From: Variovorax sp. 54
GTDB lineage: Bacteria > Pseudomonadota > Gammaproteobacteria > Burkholderiales > Burkholderiaceae_C
DNA length: 64,000 bases
Direction: 5' to 3'
Assembly: GCF_002754375.1 (NCBI RefSeq)
Contig: NZ_PEFF01000001.1
Location: 5,039,501 to 5,103,500, forward strand
This document shows positions 34,504-42,970 of this stretch, piece by piece. Below the pieces are notes generated by a model that searched no databases, was not told the origin of the DNA, and saw only the letters and a list, made by a program, of their open reading frames with translations. Numbering within the stretch: position 1 is the stretch's first letter; every line of letters begins with the position of its first letter. A program made the position numbers and the translations under genes.

Positions 34504-34585
34504 AAATTTTCTGCACATTTGTACGAGAGCGTTAGGATGCGCGACCGTTGGGGCCTGGCCCCGCCCCCTGTCCGAGGAGTTTTCA

Positions 34586-35293
34586 ATGAGCGATGCAAGC
34601 AACACCCCCCACGTCGTGATCACCGGCGCCGCGGGCGCACTGGGCCGGGCCGTGGCCCAGCACTTTCTTGACCAGGGCGCACGGCTCGCGCTGGTCGACC
34701 ACCACGCCGGTCGCCTGGCCGAAGTCTTTCCGGGCCTGGACAACTCGCAGCACCTGCTGCTCGCCGGCGACGTGACCTCGGCGCCCGACATGGCCGCGCT
34801 CACCGGCCAGGTGCTGCAGGCTTTCGGCCGCGTCGATGCGCTGGTGCACATCGCCGGCGGCTTCGAGATGGGCGAAGCGACGCACGCACTCACGCGCGCG
34901 AGCTGGGACCGGATGATGAACCTCAACGCCTGGTCGTTCGTTGCCGTCACGCAGGCCGTGCTGCCTTCGATGATCGAGCGCCGCGCGGGCCGCATCATCG
35001 CGGTGACCGCCAAGGTGGCGGCGCGCGGCCTGCCGGCGATGGCGGCGTACATCGCGTCGAAGAGCGCGCTGCAGCGGCTCGTGGAATCGATGGCGGCCGA
35101 GGCTGCGCCGCACGGCGTGAACATCAACAGCGTCGCGCCCAGCGTGCTCGACACGCCGGCCAACCGCCAGGCAATGCCCGACGCGAATCCGGCCGAGTGG
35201 GTTTCCACGACGGTCGCGGCGCAGACCATCGGCTTCCTGGCATCGCCGGGCGCCGCGGCACTGCACGGCCAGCACCTGACGCTCGACGCCTGA
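34586..35293 (+). CDS. Short-chain dehydrogenase/reductase
   Basis: A 235-residue SDR enzyme. The cofactor site is HVVITGAAGALGRAVAQHFLDQGA (TGxxGxxG form), with VHIAGG in place of the usual NAG. The catalytic Tyr-Lys pair is in MAAYIASKSALQRL; the Ser position is in AVTAKVAARG, where a Thr or Ala replaces it, so the classic Ser is not obvious. The substrate is unknown. A GAGGAG stands 6-11 bases before ATG 34586. A strong terminator closes the gene, and the island begins beyond it. Confidence 0.9.
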   Translation: MSDASNTPHVVITGAAGALGRAVAQHFLDQGARLALVDHHAGRLAEVFPGLDNSQHLLLAGDVTSAPDMAALTGQVLQAFGRVDALVHIAGGFEMGEATHALTRASWDRMMNLNAWSFVAVTQAVLPSMIERRAGRIIAVTAKVAARGLPAMAAYIASKSALQRLVESMAAEAAPHGVNINSVAPSVLDTPANRQAMPDANPAEWVSTTVAAQTIGFLASPGAAALHGQHLTLDA

Positions 35294-35330
35294 TATCTGT
35301 TTCCCGTCGGCAACGCACAGCTGCAAACGA

Positions 35331-35361
35331 AAAAGGCCTTGGCGATTGCCAAGGCCTTTTT
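35331..35361 (+). terminator. Rho-independent terminator after the SDR gene
   Basis: AAAAGGCCTTGGC and its complement GCCAAGGCCTTTT form a 13-base stem around GATT, followed by T. The symmetrical A and T flanks would let it work in both directions. Confidence 0.88.
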
Positions 35362-35402
35362 GCTGGGTCGGTTGGTGGAGAGGATGAGCGACGAGTATGG
35401 CC

Positions 35403-35530
35403 GTCCATGGTCAATGGACGTCCGATTCACCGGTACCGTACAGCAAGAGTATCGGTATCGTGTCGCAGAATGTCGCCCCGAATCCCTCCACAGTGCAACT
35501 TGATCCGTAAGTCAATCTGTATTGGTATTG
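35403..35530. other. Candidate integration (att) region of the island
   Basis: Between the SDR terminator and the integrase start are GTCCAT and ATGGAC as a six-base inverted repeat with a five-base spacer (35403-35419). Three short direct repeats of the form A-Y-Y-GGTA-Y-Y-G follow at 35429-35438, 35451-35460 and 35521-35530. Inverted core sites and directly repeated arm sites are how tyrosine-recombinase attachment regions are built. No matching right-end copy was found by eye. Confidence 0.35.
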
Positions 35531-35539
35531 ACTAACACT

Positions 35540-36781
35540 ATGGCCCGAGAACTGAATCGACTGACCGCTCTTGAGATCAAGAATGCCCAACCCAGCGCTA
35601 CCCCCAACACCCCGAGGCTGATCGCCGATGGAGGAGGTCTCTACCTTCAGGTGACGCCGCAGGGCTCCAAATCCTTCCTGTTTCGATACACGTTCAACAA
35701 CAAACCGCAGACCTTGGGTTTGGGCAGCATCAATAGCCTGAGCTTGGCTGACGCTCGGGAGCTGGCGCAGCGGCAGCGCAGCCTCGTTCAAAAGGGCGTC
35801 GACCCCAAGGTCGAGCGCGAACGCGAGAAGGCCCGGCAGAACACGGCCATCGAACAGACATTTCAGTGGTGTGCCGATGAGTACATCGAAGCCCACAAAG
35901 ACGATTGGAAGAACGCGAAGCACATCTATCAGTGGCGTCAGTCCCTGGAGCACTTCGCGTACCCCACAATGGGCTCGCTCCCCGTAAAGGATGTTGATGT
36001 GCATGCGGTCATGGCGGTGCTGAAACCGATCTGGCGCAGCAAGACGGAAACTGCCACGCGGCTTCGCGGGCGGATTGAGCGCATCCTGGGCTGGGCGGCC
36101 GTCAATGGCTATCGGAATTCAGAAAATCCGGCCCGCTGGACTGCCTACCTCAGCGAACTGTTGCCCAAGCCGAGCAAGGTCGCCAAGGTTGTTCACTATC
36201 CAGCCGTTCCCCATCGCAAGATCGCACAGTTTCTGCGCGACATGCACTTGCAAAAAGATGGCATGGGCATTCGGGCGCTGGAATTTTTGACCCTGACTGC
36301 CAGCCGCACCGGCGAGGTGATCGGGGCGCAATGGGGTGAATTCGATCTCGAAGGCAAGGTCTGGACGGTCCCGGCTGAGCGCATGAAGGGACAGCGCATT
36401 CACGAAGTACCTCTAAGCCAGCGCGCGGTGGAGATCATTAAGGGCATTGCACATCTGCCCGACGAGAAGTACGTCTTCCGAGGCATCAAGCATGGCACGC
36501 ACATCTCGAACATGACCATGCTGAATGTCATGCGGCGGATGGAACTCGAAGCTGTGCCCCACGGCATGCGTTCCACCTTCCGAGACTGGGCAGCCGATGA
36601 AACCGACTTCCCTCGCGAACTGGCCGAAGCGGCCTTGGCGCACATCGTTGGCGATAAGACCGAGGCCGCGTATCTTCGTACGACGCGACTGGACCGGCGT
36701 CGCGTGATGATGGATGCGTGGGCGGAGTATTGCTTGCTTCCAGAGGCTATGCCTGCGGCGGCGCAAGACGCGAAAAAATGA
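35540..36781 (+). CDS. Tyrosine integrase (DUF4102 / P4-type)
   Basis: A 413-residue integrase. The N-terminal DUF4102 arm-binding domain is clear (LIADGGGLYLQVTPQGSKSF then LGLGSINSLSLADARELAQ). A central SAM-like domain follows, then a catalytic domain with Arg in LTLTASRTGEVIGAQW, the HGMRSTFRDWA box (about residue 345) and a late ALAHIVGDKTEAAYLR segment ending at the nucleophile Tyr. Such integrases insert genomic islands at a specific site next to their own gene, here just behind the SDR gene. The start is ATG at 35540. Confidence 0.92.
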   Translation: MARELNRLTALEIKNAQPSATPNTPRLIADGGGLYLQVTPQGSKSFLFRYTFNNKPQTLGLGSINSLSLADARELAQRQRSLVQKGVDPKVEREREKARQNTAIEQTFQWCADEYIEAHKDDWKNAKHIYQWRQSLEHFAYPTMGSLPVKDVDVHAVMAVLKPIWRSKTETATRLRGRIERILGWAAVNGYRNSENPARWTAYLSELLPKPSKVAKVVHYPAVPHRKIAQFLRDMHLQKDGMGIRALEFLTLTASRTGEVIGAQWGEFDLEGKVWTVPAERMKGQRIHEVPLSQRAVEIIKGIAHLPDEKYVFRGIKHGTHISNMTMLNVMRRMELEAVPHGMRSTFRDWAADETDFPRELAEAALAHIVGDKTEAAYLRTTRLDRRRVMMDAWAEYCLLPEAMPAAAQDAKK

Positions 36782-37093
36782 GCGTTGGCTCGTTTCGACG
36801 TGGCTGTTCGGTCGAAATCTACAAAGTTATTTGCTCGCCCCCCAGTGACCGCAGGCGGCTATGATTTGGTTGTCAAAGCGCTGTTTTCGTGTGCCGAAGC
36901 CAGGTTTTGATCGAGCGCACAGCAGTGCAGCAAGACGCGAACTGAGGCCTTGAGCCTCAATCTCGCAGACCTTCTCCCTTTCCTCTTCGCATCCCTTCCG
37001 CAGCTATCGGCTTGCAGGGCGCGTTGCGGCGTGGATCTTCGCTGCTTGAGGCTGCGCACTCGTTCCTTCACTTCTCCAAGGAGCATCTATCCC
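36782..37093. other. Intergenic region inside island
   Basis: 312 bases with no convincing gene. It holds a small hairpin (TGAGGC and GCCTCA near 36942-36959) and a purine-rich AAGGAG at 37078-37083 that serves as the ribosome-binding site of the next gene. No promoter boxes stand out. Confidence 0.4.
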
Positions 37094-37672
37094 ATGGCCA
37101 CCAAGACCAAAGCCCCTCCTGCTGCGAAAACCGCAGCGCCCGCCGCCGTCGCCGACAGCGCGCCCAACGAGACGGGCTTTCCCGCCGGGTTCGTGTCGCC
37201 CTTCACACGCGTCGAAATGCAGCCGAACGTCAGAATCGACGATGGCCTGGCAGCTGTGGCCACCCTGACTGGCCAGCCGCTGGAGACAATCACGAAGGAT
37301 GCGTTGAAGCACGGCCTCGCGCCGCATGGGCCTGCATGGGTATACGCCCCGATCCTGATCTCCATCTTGCGCCAGTACGGGCTCAATGCAGAAGAGAAGG
37401 AATGTCCGACCCTTGATGCGTTGCCGGATGTGGCGCTCATCACGGCGCAGTACAACCCGGCGACGCAGTACGGCCGCTGGGTCCTGTGGCATCACGTCAG
37501 GGCCACCGGCAAGATCAAGTCCTTCCATTACGTGATTGACCCCGCGTACTGGATTGACCCGTCGCAGCACATCGTGACAACAGATATTCAGCAACGGCTC
37601 ATCACGCCGAAGTCGAATATCTACTACTTGGAAATCACTCCGAAGACGGCGGCGAAGGGCAAGGCGAAGTAG
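37094..37672 (+). CDS. Island-encoded hypothetical protein
   Basis: A 192-residue protein with a Lys/Ala/Pro-rich N-terminal 25 residues, then a globular part: TLTGQPLETITKDALKHGLAPHGPAWVYAPIL, and a later YGRWVLWHHVRATGKIKSFHYVIDPAYW. The second segment resembles the His/Asp part of papain-like C39 peptidases, but no catalytic Cys is present in the expected place, so it is not called a peptidase. AAGGAG lies 10-15 bases before ATG 37094. Confidence 0.7.
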   Translation: MATKTKAPPAAKTAAPAAVADSAPNETGFPAGFVSPFTRVEMQPNVRIDDGLAAVATLTGQPLETITKDALKHGLAPHGPAWVYAPILISILRQYGLNAEEKECPTLDALPDVALITAQYNPATQYGRWVLWHHVRATGKIKSFHYVIDPAYWIDPSQHIVTTDIQQRLITPKSNIYYLEITPKTAAKGKAK

Positions 37673-37676
37673 TCGA

Positions 37677-38024
37677 TCACTTTGAGGCATGCCTCAAGGC
37701 GAGTTCTTCAGCACTTGGAATATCAGCCAACAGCTTGCGGATTGCAGAGCGAGTGCTGGACTTGGCATGACCGTACCGAAAGAGGAGGTCGGCTACGTCA
37801 TCTTCCGCTGCGTACAGAAAGGCAGCAGGCACCTTCAGCACTTTTGCGAGATTGCGCGCAGTGAGGTAGTCCGGCTCGTGTACACCGACCTCATACCGGT
37901 TGATTCGAGTGCTCGCGACGAACGGGTCAATGCCGGCTTCGATGCCAAGTCGCTTCTGGGACAGATCGGCCGCAAGGCGAGCTTGCTTTAGCCTGTCTCC
38001 CCAAATCTGTTTCGATGTCGACAT
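37677..38024 (-). CDS. XRE-family repressor of the island
   Basis: A 115-residue protein with a Cro/C1-type helix-turn-helix (RLKQARLAADLSQKRLGIEAG, then INRYEVGVHEPDYLTARNLA, about residues 10-55). A second half follows (PAAFLYAAEDDVADLLFRYG) typical of phage-type repressors of this size. It is divergent from the gene at 38156 across a doubled palindromic site, so it very likely represses itself and that operon. The start is ATG at 38024. Confidence 0.9.
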   Translation of the reverse strand: MSTSKQIWGDRLKQARLAADLSQKRLGIEAGIDPFVASTRINRYEVGVHEPDYLTARNLAKVLKVPAAFLYAAEDDVADLLFRYGHAKSSTRSAIRKLLADIPSAEELALRHASK

Positions 38025-38044
38025 CCCGCCTTCACACAATGAAG

Positions 38045-38095
38045 GCTACGAGAGTCGTAGTTTTTGTATGATCCGAATACTACGACTCTCGTAGC
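38045..38095. promoter_or_regulatory. Duplicated palindromic operator
   Basis: Two arms, 38045-38061 and 38079-38095, are exact reverse complements over 17 bases. Each arm is itself a palindrome of the form CTACGA-NNN-TCGTAG, so the region holds two identical operators 34 bp apart (about three helical turns, placing both on the same DNA face). It lies between the XRE gene and the divergent three-gene operon. The AT-rich spacer between the arms is a likely promoter position. Confidence 0.85.
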
Positions 38096-38155
38096 TATTA
38101 AGGGCTGAAAGTCGAGTGAAAACATCTATATGAAAACACCATGGAGAAGACCTCA

Positions 38156-38836
38156 ATGAAGTTTCAACCACGCCCGCAGGAGACCGTCCTGTTCGAGGGA
38201 GACGGCACTTTGCTCAAGAGCAAGATCAACGTGAAGGAGACCGAGGTCGTCGTCACGGACCAGCGGCTGGTCATCGAGGTGACCGGCCAGACCATCGAGA
38301 AAGCCGAAATCGCCTCCGTGACCGAGGGCAAGCACGGCTTCGCAGCCAAGCTGGTGCTCGCTCTGCGCGACGGCAGCACGATTGACCTGATGGCCGCTAA
38401 CGTCGGCAGCTTCAAAGCAGCGGCGTTCATCCTGGCGGGCCAATCAGAAGCCGGCGCCATCCCCGCGATGCCCGCCGCGCCGGAGTTGTCTCAGGTCAAG
38501 AACGGCACCGCTTGGCTCGCTGCGCTCGGCCCGTTCTTCACGGCCATCATCGTGCTGATCCTCGCTGTGCTGCTCTGGGGCAACCCGGAGAACTGGGGCG
38601 CATTCACCCTGATCCAAGTCTTCCTGCTGCGCATCGTCCTCATCTGGCTGTTCCTGCGCATCGACTACCTGTCGCTCCAGAAGCAGGGCTACGCCGTCAA
38701 GCAGCTCGGACTGGTCGACCCGGCCGTGCTTCCGTACTACCTGTTCAGCCGCGCCAAGGTCTTCGGTCACAGCAAGGTCTACGGCATCACGTGGTGCGTG
38801 CTGGTCGTCCTCGACCTCCTGCTGGCGTTCGCATGA
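38156..38836 (+). CDS. PH/GRAM-like domain membrane protein
   Basis: A 226-residue protein. Residues 5-95 alternate strands in the manner of bacterial PH/GRAM domains: ETVLFEGDGTLLKSKINVKE, VVVTDQRLVIEV and LVLALRDGSTIDLMAANVGS. Hydrophobic segments follow at about 118-140, 148-168 and 205-225. A role as membrane-attached regulator or scaffold is inferred. ATG 38156 has GGAGAAGA five bases upstream, better than ATG 38141. Its stop overlaps the next start. Confidence 0.75.
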   Translation: MKFQPRPQETVLFEGDGTLLKSKINVKETEVVVTDQRLVIEVTGQTIEKAEIASVTEGKHGFAAKLVLALRDGSTIDLMAANVGSFKAAAFILAGQSEAGAIPAMPAAPELSQVKNGTAWLAALGPFFTAIIVLILAVLLWGNPENWGAFTLIQVFLLRIVLIWLFLRIDYLSLQKQGYAVKQLGLVDPAVLPYYLFSRAKVFGHSKVYGITWCVLVVLDLLLAFA

Positions 38837-40014
38837 GGCCCGCCATGCTGATTCGCGTCGCCACCTTTGTCGCCATTGCCATGGGCCTTAGTGCGTCGGT
38901 GTCGTCTGTTCTCGCTCAGACGCCTCAGTTCAACTGCCCCGTCCGCCTGGAGCTTCTGACCGAGATAGACGGTGCGGGTGTGGGCGGGCTGGACAGACTC
39001 ATCTACGGCGTGCGCGCGCGCGACTGGAGGCCCGAGTTCCTTGACCAGGCCCTGCGCCGCTACGAAGCATGCCAAACCGCCGCGCCCGGCCCGCAATCCC
39101 TCAAGGATGCCGAGCGCGCCGATGCGCTGCGACAGTTCCAGTTGCTCAAGGGCTCGTTGCAGCAGCGTGATCACCTCTTGGCGTTGGAGGCCCGCCAAGG
39201 CGGCGCCCAGAAGGCCGTTGCCCAGAGTGGCGCTGCGCAGATCAGTCAGAGCTCCGGCATCTTGACCTGGGCCTACACGCGGCAGTCTCCTGGCAGCGCC
39301 CCGGCCTCTGCGCCTCGTTCCATCACGTGTGCCGAGCCCGAGAAGTTGCCTGAAGACTTGCTGACGCTGTCATCGCAAAGTCAACTCGAACTGCCGAAGT
39401 TCTATGCCACCTGCGTTCAGGCGCAACAGATCTCGAGTAGTGCCGCGGCCTTGTTCAAGGAAAGCATCGATGAGCTTGGCCAAGAGCGCCAGGCGCAGGC
39501 CGGATTCATCGCCGGCGTGCGAAAGCTAGTGGCTGCACCGCCCCCGCAGCAGACCGATCAAGGCGTGTCTGCGCTGGAGAAGATCAACCACTTTCAGGCC
39601 AGCAGTGAGTCGGCCGCGAATGCGGCCTCCGATCAACTCACGGCGCTCCGACAGCGGGTCGATGCCAGAGAGTGCGCGGCACATGGCAAGCAAGCCGGCA
39701 TTCCCGAAGACCTGCTGAAAGCACAGTACCTCATCGAGTGGGCTACTCCGGCATCGCTTGTCGGGATGGCCTGCGTCGCCGCGCGCAACGGCGTGCCGTT
39801 TCGGTTCAGCGCGAAAAGCTTGCTGTCCAAGGACAGTTTCGAGGTCAAGGGCGCACCCCGCGTCAAAGTCGTTCTCGGTCAGCAGGACACGGCCGAAGGC
39901 ACCACGCTGCTGGTGCCACTGGAAGGCACGGTGCAAGGCAAGACCTTTGCGGTCACGCGACAGAACATCCAGGTGCTGGCACAGCAGATCCGCCTCGCGC
40001 TCAAGAGCCAGTAG
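38833..40014 (+). CDS. Exported hypothetical protein with coiled region
   Basis: A 393-residue protein with a Sec signal (about residues 1-29, cleavage after VLAQ). The mature part has four cysteines, a Gln/Ala-rich middle that may form coiled coil (residues about 190-260) and a C-terminal beta-rich region with FEVKGAPRVKVVLGQQ. It overlaps the PH-like gene by four bases, so it is translated with it. No family recognised. Confidence 0.75.
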   Translation: MRPAMLIRVATFVAIAMGLSASVSSVLAQTPQFNCPVRLELLTEIDGAGVGGLDRLIYGVRARDWRPEFLDQALRRYEACQTAAPGPQSLKDAERADALRQFQLLKGSLQQRDHLLALEARQGGAQKAVAQSGAAQISQSSGILTWAYTRQSPGSAPASAPRSITCAEPEKLPEDLLTLSSQSQLELPKFYATCVQAQQISSSAAALFKESIDELGQERQAQAGFIAGVRKLVAAPPPQQTDQGVSALEKINHFQASSESAANAASDQLTALRQRVDARECAAHGKQAGIPEDLLKAQYLIEWATPASLVGMACVAARNGVPFRFSAKSLLSKDSFEVKGAPRVKVVLGQQDTAEGTTLLVPLEGTVQGKTFAVTRQNIQVLAQQIRLALKSQ

Positions 40015-40100
40015 CGGGCAATCCAACACCGCATCTCGTCGACCGTGCCTCTTGTGTCGCGGTCGTGCCCCATGTCTCCCTTCCATCGAAAGAAGATTCC

Positions 40101-41120
40101 ATGAAGAAGATCGCCATTCCGCTTCTCGTGTCGCTGCTGATCGCAGTGTCTGGCGCCTCGCACGCGCAGGCCCCACAGCAGGACATCGCGTTCAAGCCGA
40201 CCGGCCTCGAACAATCCTTCATCCCCGGCTACAACTGCTCGGGGTTCTGGGCTACGCCCAGCTTCAAGTGCGCCTCGATCCAGATTCCGACCTACGTGGC
40301 GCGCGCCAAGGACGGCAGCCGCAAGGCATTGGTGATCCTCAACGGCAACGCCGGCGGGCTGGACAAGCGGCATGGTGACTACGCGCGCTTCCTGATGGAG
40401 CACAACATCAATGCCGTGGTGCTCGACAGCTTTGCGGCGCGCGGCCAGTCCAGCGGCACACCGGCCGATCTTTCGACGGGCCGCACCAAGGGGCTGGACG
40501 GCTTCAACATGTCCATCGACGCAATGGTGGCTGCGGCAACGTTTGGCGCGATGCCGGAATGGACGAACGCCAAGATCGGCTACATGGGCGAAAGCATGTC
40601 GGGGGCATCAGCGATCAATGTCGTGCGACCTTACATCGGGCAGATCGTCAAACAGCAAACGGGCAAGCTGCGCGACTTCGATGCCGTCGTCGCCATCTAC
40701 CCGTCCTGCATCGAAAAGAACACGATAGAGAGGTTCAAGAAGACGCCATTCCTGATCATCCACGGAGAGAAGGACGACATCGCCCTGGCTACCGAGTGCG
40801 AGCGGCAGGTCACGTGGATGAACGCGCGTGGCGGCAGCGCGGAGATCACGATCATCCCGGATGAATATCACGACTTCGATGGGCCGTGGCGTCTGCGAAG
40901 AGCTGGCGCCGAAAACACCAGCAAGTGCGCCAACACCCGCACTGGCGACAAGTTCGTGCTGGACGCCACCGGTCAGGAGTTTCCTGGCACGCCGGAGGGC
41001 TACACCGCAATGCGCGACTCCTGCAAGTTCCGCGGCCACATGAGCGGCCATCGCGACAAGGAGCGCGTCGGCTACGACCTCTGGCTCGCGCACTTTCAGA
41101 AGTACTTGCTGAACGACTGA
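40101..41120 (+). CDS. Exported alpha/beta hydrolase (dienelactone-hydrolase-like)
   Basis: A 339-residue protein with signal peptide MKKIAIPLLVSLLIAVSGASHA. The hydrolase core is visible: ALVILNGNAGGLDKR, VVLDSFAARGQSSGTP, and the nucleophile elbow IGYMGESMSGASAIN (catalytic Ser). The Asp lies in FLIIHGEKDDIA and the His in PDEYHDFDG. The order Ser-Asp-His with PSCIEKN before the Asp fits dienelactone hydrolases. It is the third gene of the XRE-controlled operon, probably acting in the periplasm. Confidence 0.85.
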   Translation: MKKIAIPLLVSLLIAVSGASHAQAPQQDIAFKPTGLEQSFIPGYNCSGFWATPSFKCASIQIPTYVARAKDGSRKALVILNGNAGGLDKRHGDYARFLMEHNINAVVLDSFAARGQSSGTPADLSTGRTKGLDGFNMSIDAMVAAATFGAMPEWTNAKIGYMGESMSGASAINVVRPYIGQIVKQQTGKLRDFDAVVAIYPSCIEKNTIERFKKTPFLIIHGEKDDIALATECERQVTWMNARGGSAEITIIPDEYHDFDGPWRLRRAGAENTSKCANTRTGDKFVLDATGQEFPGTPEGYTAMRDSCKFRGHMSGHRDKERVGYDLWLAHFQKYLLND

Positions 41121-41173
41121 CGTAGCAACACCAGTCCCATCACCGCCGTAGCCATCTACGGCATCCCCCACAG

Positions 41174-41210
41174 AGCACGCCGCCGCACCGTCAGGTGCGG
41201 CCGGCGTGCT
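41174..41210 (+). terminator. Strong rho-independent-type terminator
   Basis: AGCACGCCG plus CCGCACC (41174-41189) pairs with GGTGCGG and CGGCGTGCT (41194-41210) around GTCA, a 16-bp stem with one bulged base, followed by TTTGTCGTTTCT. It lies 54 bases after the hydrolase stop and closes the three-gene operon. Confidence 0.85.
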
Positions 41211-41258
41211 TTGTCGTTTCTGCTTTCCCGCAAATCAATCTCAACCCAAGGAGTTCCC

Positions 41259-41591
41259 ATGTCGAACGACAAAGTAACCGTTCCCGCGCAGGACGTTCAA
41301 GCCCTCAAGAAGTACAAGCCACTCTTCGAGTTGGGGCAGATCGTCGCAACACCTTCGGTTCTCCGTCATCTCGAACAGCACGCTGTCTTGCCCGCCGCGC
41401 TGCTGTCGCGCCATCAGCATGGCGATTGGGGCAACGTGGACCCGGAGGCCAACGATCTGGCGGTGTTGTCCGGAGCCCGTGTGATCAGTTCGTTCACCGT
41501 GGCCTATGTCATCGTTTGGGCTATCACGGAAAGCGCGGGAGACGACGGCAAGAGGGCCAGCACCTGCTTGCTGTTCCCCGAGGAGTATTGA
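41259..41591 (+). CDS. Small plasmid/island-associated protein
   Basis: A 110-residue protein of a recurring type: FELGQIVATPSVLRHLEQH, then LLSRHQHGDWGNVDPEANDL and a C-terminal TESAGDDGKRASTCLLFPEEY. Relatives are common on plasmids and integrated elements and have no established function. AAGGAG lies 6-11 bases before ATG 41259. Its stop overlaps the recombinase start by one base. Confidence 0.8.
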   Translation: MSNDKVTVPAQDVQALKKYKPLFELGQIVATPSVLRHLEQHAVLPAALLSRHQHGDWGNVDPEANDLAVLSGARVISSFTVAYVIVWAITESAGDDGKRASTCLLFPEEY

Positions 41592-42580
41592 TGGCTGACA
41601 AAGTGTCGCTGAGCCGCTCACCGGTGGCATCGGCGGCGCGCAACACGCCCAGGCCGGCACCGCCAACGCGTTTTGAGGCGACTTCCGCGACAGTCGATGG
41701 CTTTACCGCAGCGGCCCAGTCGGAGGCGACGCGACGAGCCTATGCGGGCGACCTCAAACACTTCCGAAAGCACGGTGGCAAGATACCGGCCACGCCGCAG
41801 ATGGTGGCCAACTACGTCGCGCAATTCGCGGGTGTGCACGCGGTGGCAACTCTGAATAGACGCCTCATTGCTTTGCACCAGGCGCACACCGAGCAGGGCC
41901 TCACATCGCCCGTCATGGATCGCCTGGTCAAGCGCACCATGCAGGGCATTCGGCGCACCTTCGGCGTGGCACAGCGCCGTGTGAAGGCGCTGGTGAAGAC
42001 GGACCTGCTGGAGATGCTGGTGATGGTCAACCGGCAGAAGCCGATGAAGGCGGCACGCGACCGGGCGTTGTTGTTGATCGGGTTCGCAGGGGCGCTGCGG
42101 CGCTCCGAGTTGGTGGCGATCCAGTGCGCCGACGTCACGCGCTTCGAGGGGGGCGCGGAGATTCACCTCCCTCGATCTAAGACGGATCAAGTGGGCGCAG
42201 GCCGTACCGTGTGGGTTCCACATGCGAAAGACGCCGAACGTTGCCCCGTTGCGGCGCTCGACCAATGGCTGGCGCTCTCGGGTGTTAGCCAAGGCCCGGT
42301 GTTCCGCTGGGTCAGCCGGCATGACAACTTGGTCGGTGACAAGGGACTGACTTCGCAGTCCGTGGCGTTGGTCGTCAAGCGGTCGGTGAAGCGCGTGCAC
42401 GGAGCCGCCGCTACCAAGGCAGTCTCCGGCCACAGCCTGCGCGCGGGCTATTGCACAGAGGCTGCGCTCGTCGGCATGGCGCCATGGCAGATACGCGAGC
42501 AGACCGGGCACAAGTCGGACGTGACGCTGGCCAAGTACATCCGGCCGATCACCAAACGCAAGATCCCGAGCCTACTGTGA
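41591..42580 (+). CDS. Tyrosine recombinase (XerC/D-like)
   Basis: A 329-residue recombinase. The N-terminal SAM-like DNA-binding domain runs from about residue 40 (TRRAYAGDLKHFRKHGGKIP). The catalytic residues include Arg in LIGFAGALRRSELVAI, Lys in SKTDQVG, HSLRAGYCTEAALVG (His-x-x-Arg) and the C-terminal GHKSDVTLAKYIRP (His and Tyr nucleophile). It lacks an arm-binding domain, unlike the integrase at 35540. It is coupled to the small gene upstream. Its role may be resolution, excision or inversion. Confidence 0.9.
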   Translation: MADKVSLSRSPVASAARNTPRPAPPTRFEATSATVDGFTAAAQSEATRRAYAGDLKHFRKHGGKIPATPQMVANYVAQFAGVHAVATLNRRLIALHQAHTEQGLTSPVMDRLVKRTMQGIRRTFGVAQRRVKALVKTDLLEMLVMVNRQKPMKAARDRALLLIGFAGALRRSELVAIQCADVTRFEGGAEIHLPRSKTDQVGAGRTVWVPHAKDAERCPVAALDQWLALSGVSQGPVFRWVSRHDNLVGDKGLTSQSVALVVKRSVKRVHGAAATKAVSGHSLRAGYCTEAALVGMAPWQIREQTGHKSDVTLAKYIRPITKRKIPSLL

Positions 42581-42970
42581 GGCCACTTTGGTTTACACCC
42601 GGCCGACACAACGACGGGCACTGCTCATCGCGAGCAAAGAAACGCCCGCCGAAGTGGCAAAGAAGGCCACTGTCAAGGGCGACGGCCTCCACGGAGTTGC
42701 TGCCGTGGAGGACGTCAGCGGTTCGTTTCTCGCACGGGTTCGAGAAAGCTGATATGCCCGCCCGCGCCAATATCGATCACCCAGGCAGCAAGTGCATATT
42801 GAAGCCCATGTCGGTTCTTTCAAGCGGTGGCGTCTGCTTGAAGGCTAGGAAATCTCTCTTTGCGAGAGAACTTTTGAATTCATTGCGCATAACCAATTGC
42901 TCATGTCGCAATGAGATGGGTGTATTTCAAAGAATTTCCGTTGTAAGTAATCTTGCAGTCAGGTATCTTG
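42581..42970. other. Intergenic region before the secretion cluster
   Basis: 390 bases without a convincing gene. CCTCCACGG (42686-42694) and CCGTGGAGG (42703-42711) form a nine-base perfect stem with no T-run. The last 130 bases are clearly more AT-rich than their surroundings and probably hold the promoter of the type I secretion genes. The change in composition at about 42840 may mark a junction. Confidence 0.4.

Noticed and set aside
37094..37672. Calling the island gene a C39-type cysteine peptidase
   Set aside because: The His/Asp-like part is suggestive, but no cysteine lies at the expected N-terminal place.
37682..37697. 16-base palindrome TTGAGGCATGCCTCAA as a terminator
   Set aside because: It overlaps the last codons of the XRE gene, lacks a loop and lacks a T-run, so a terminator call is not supported.
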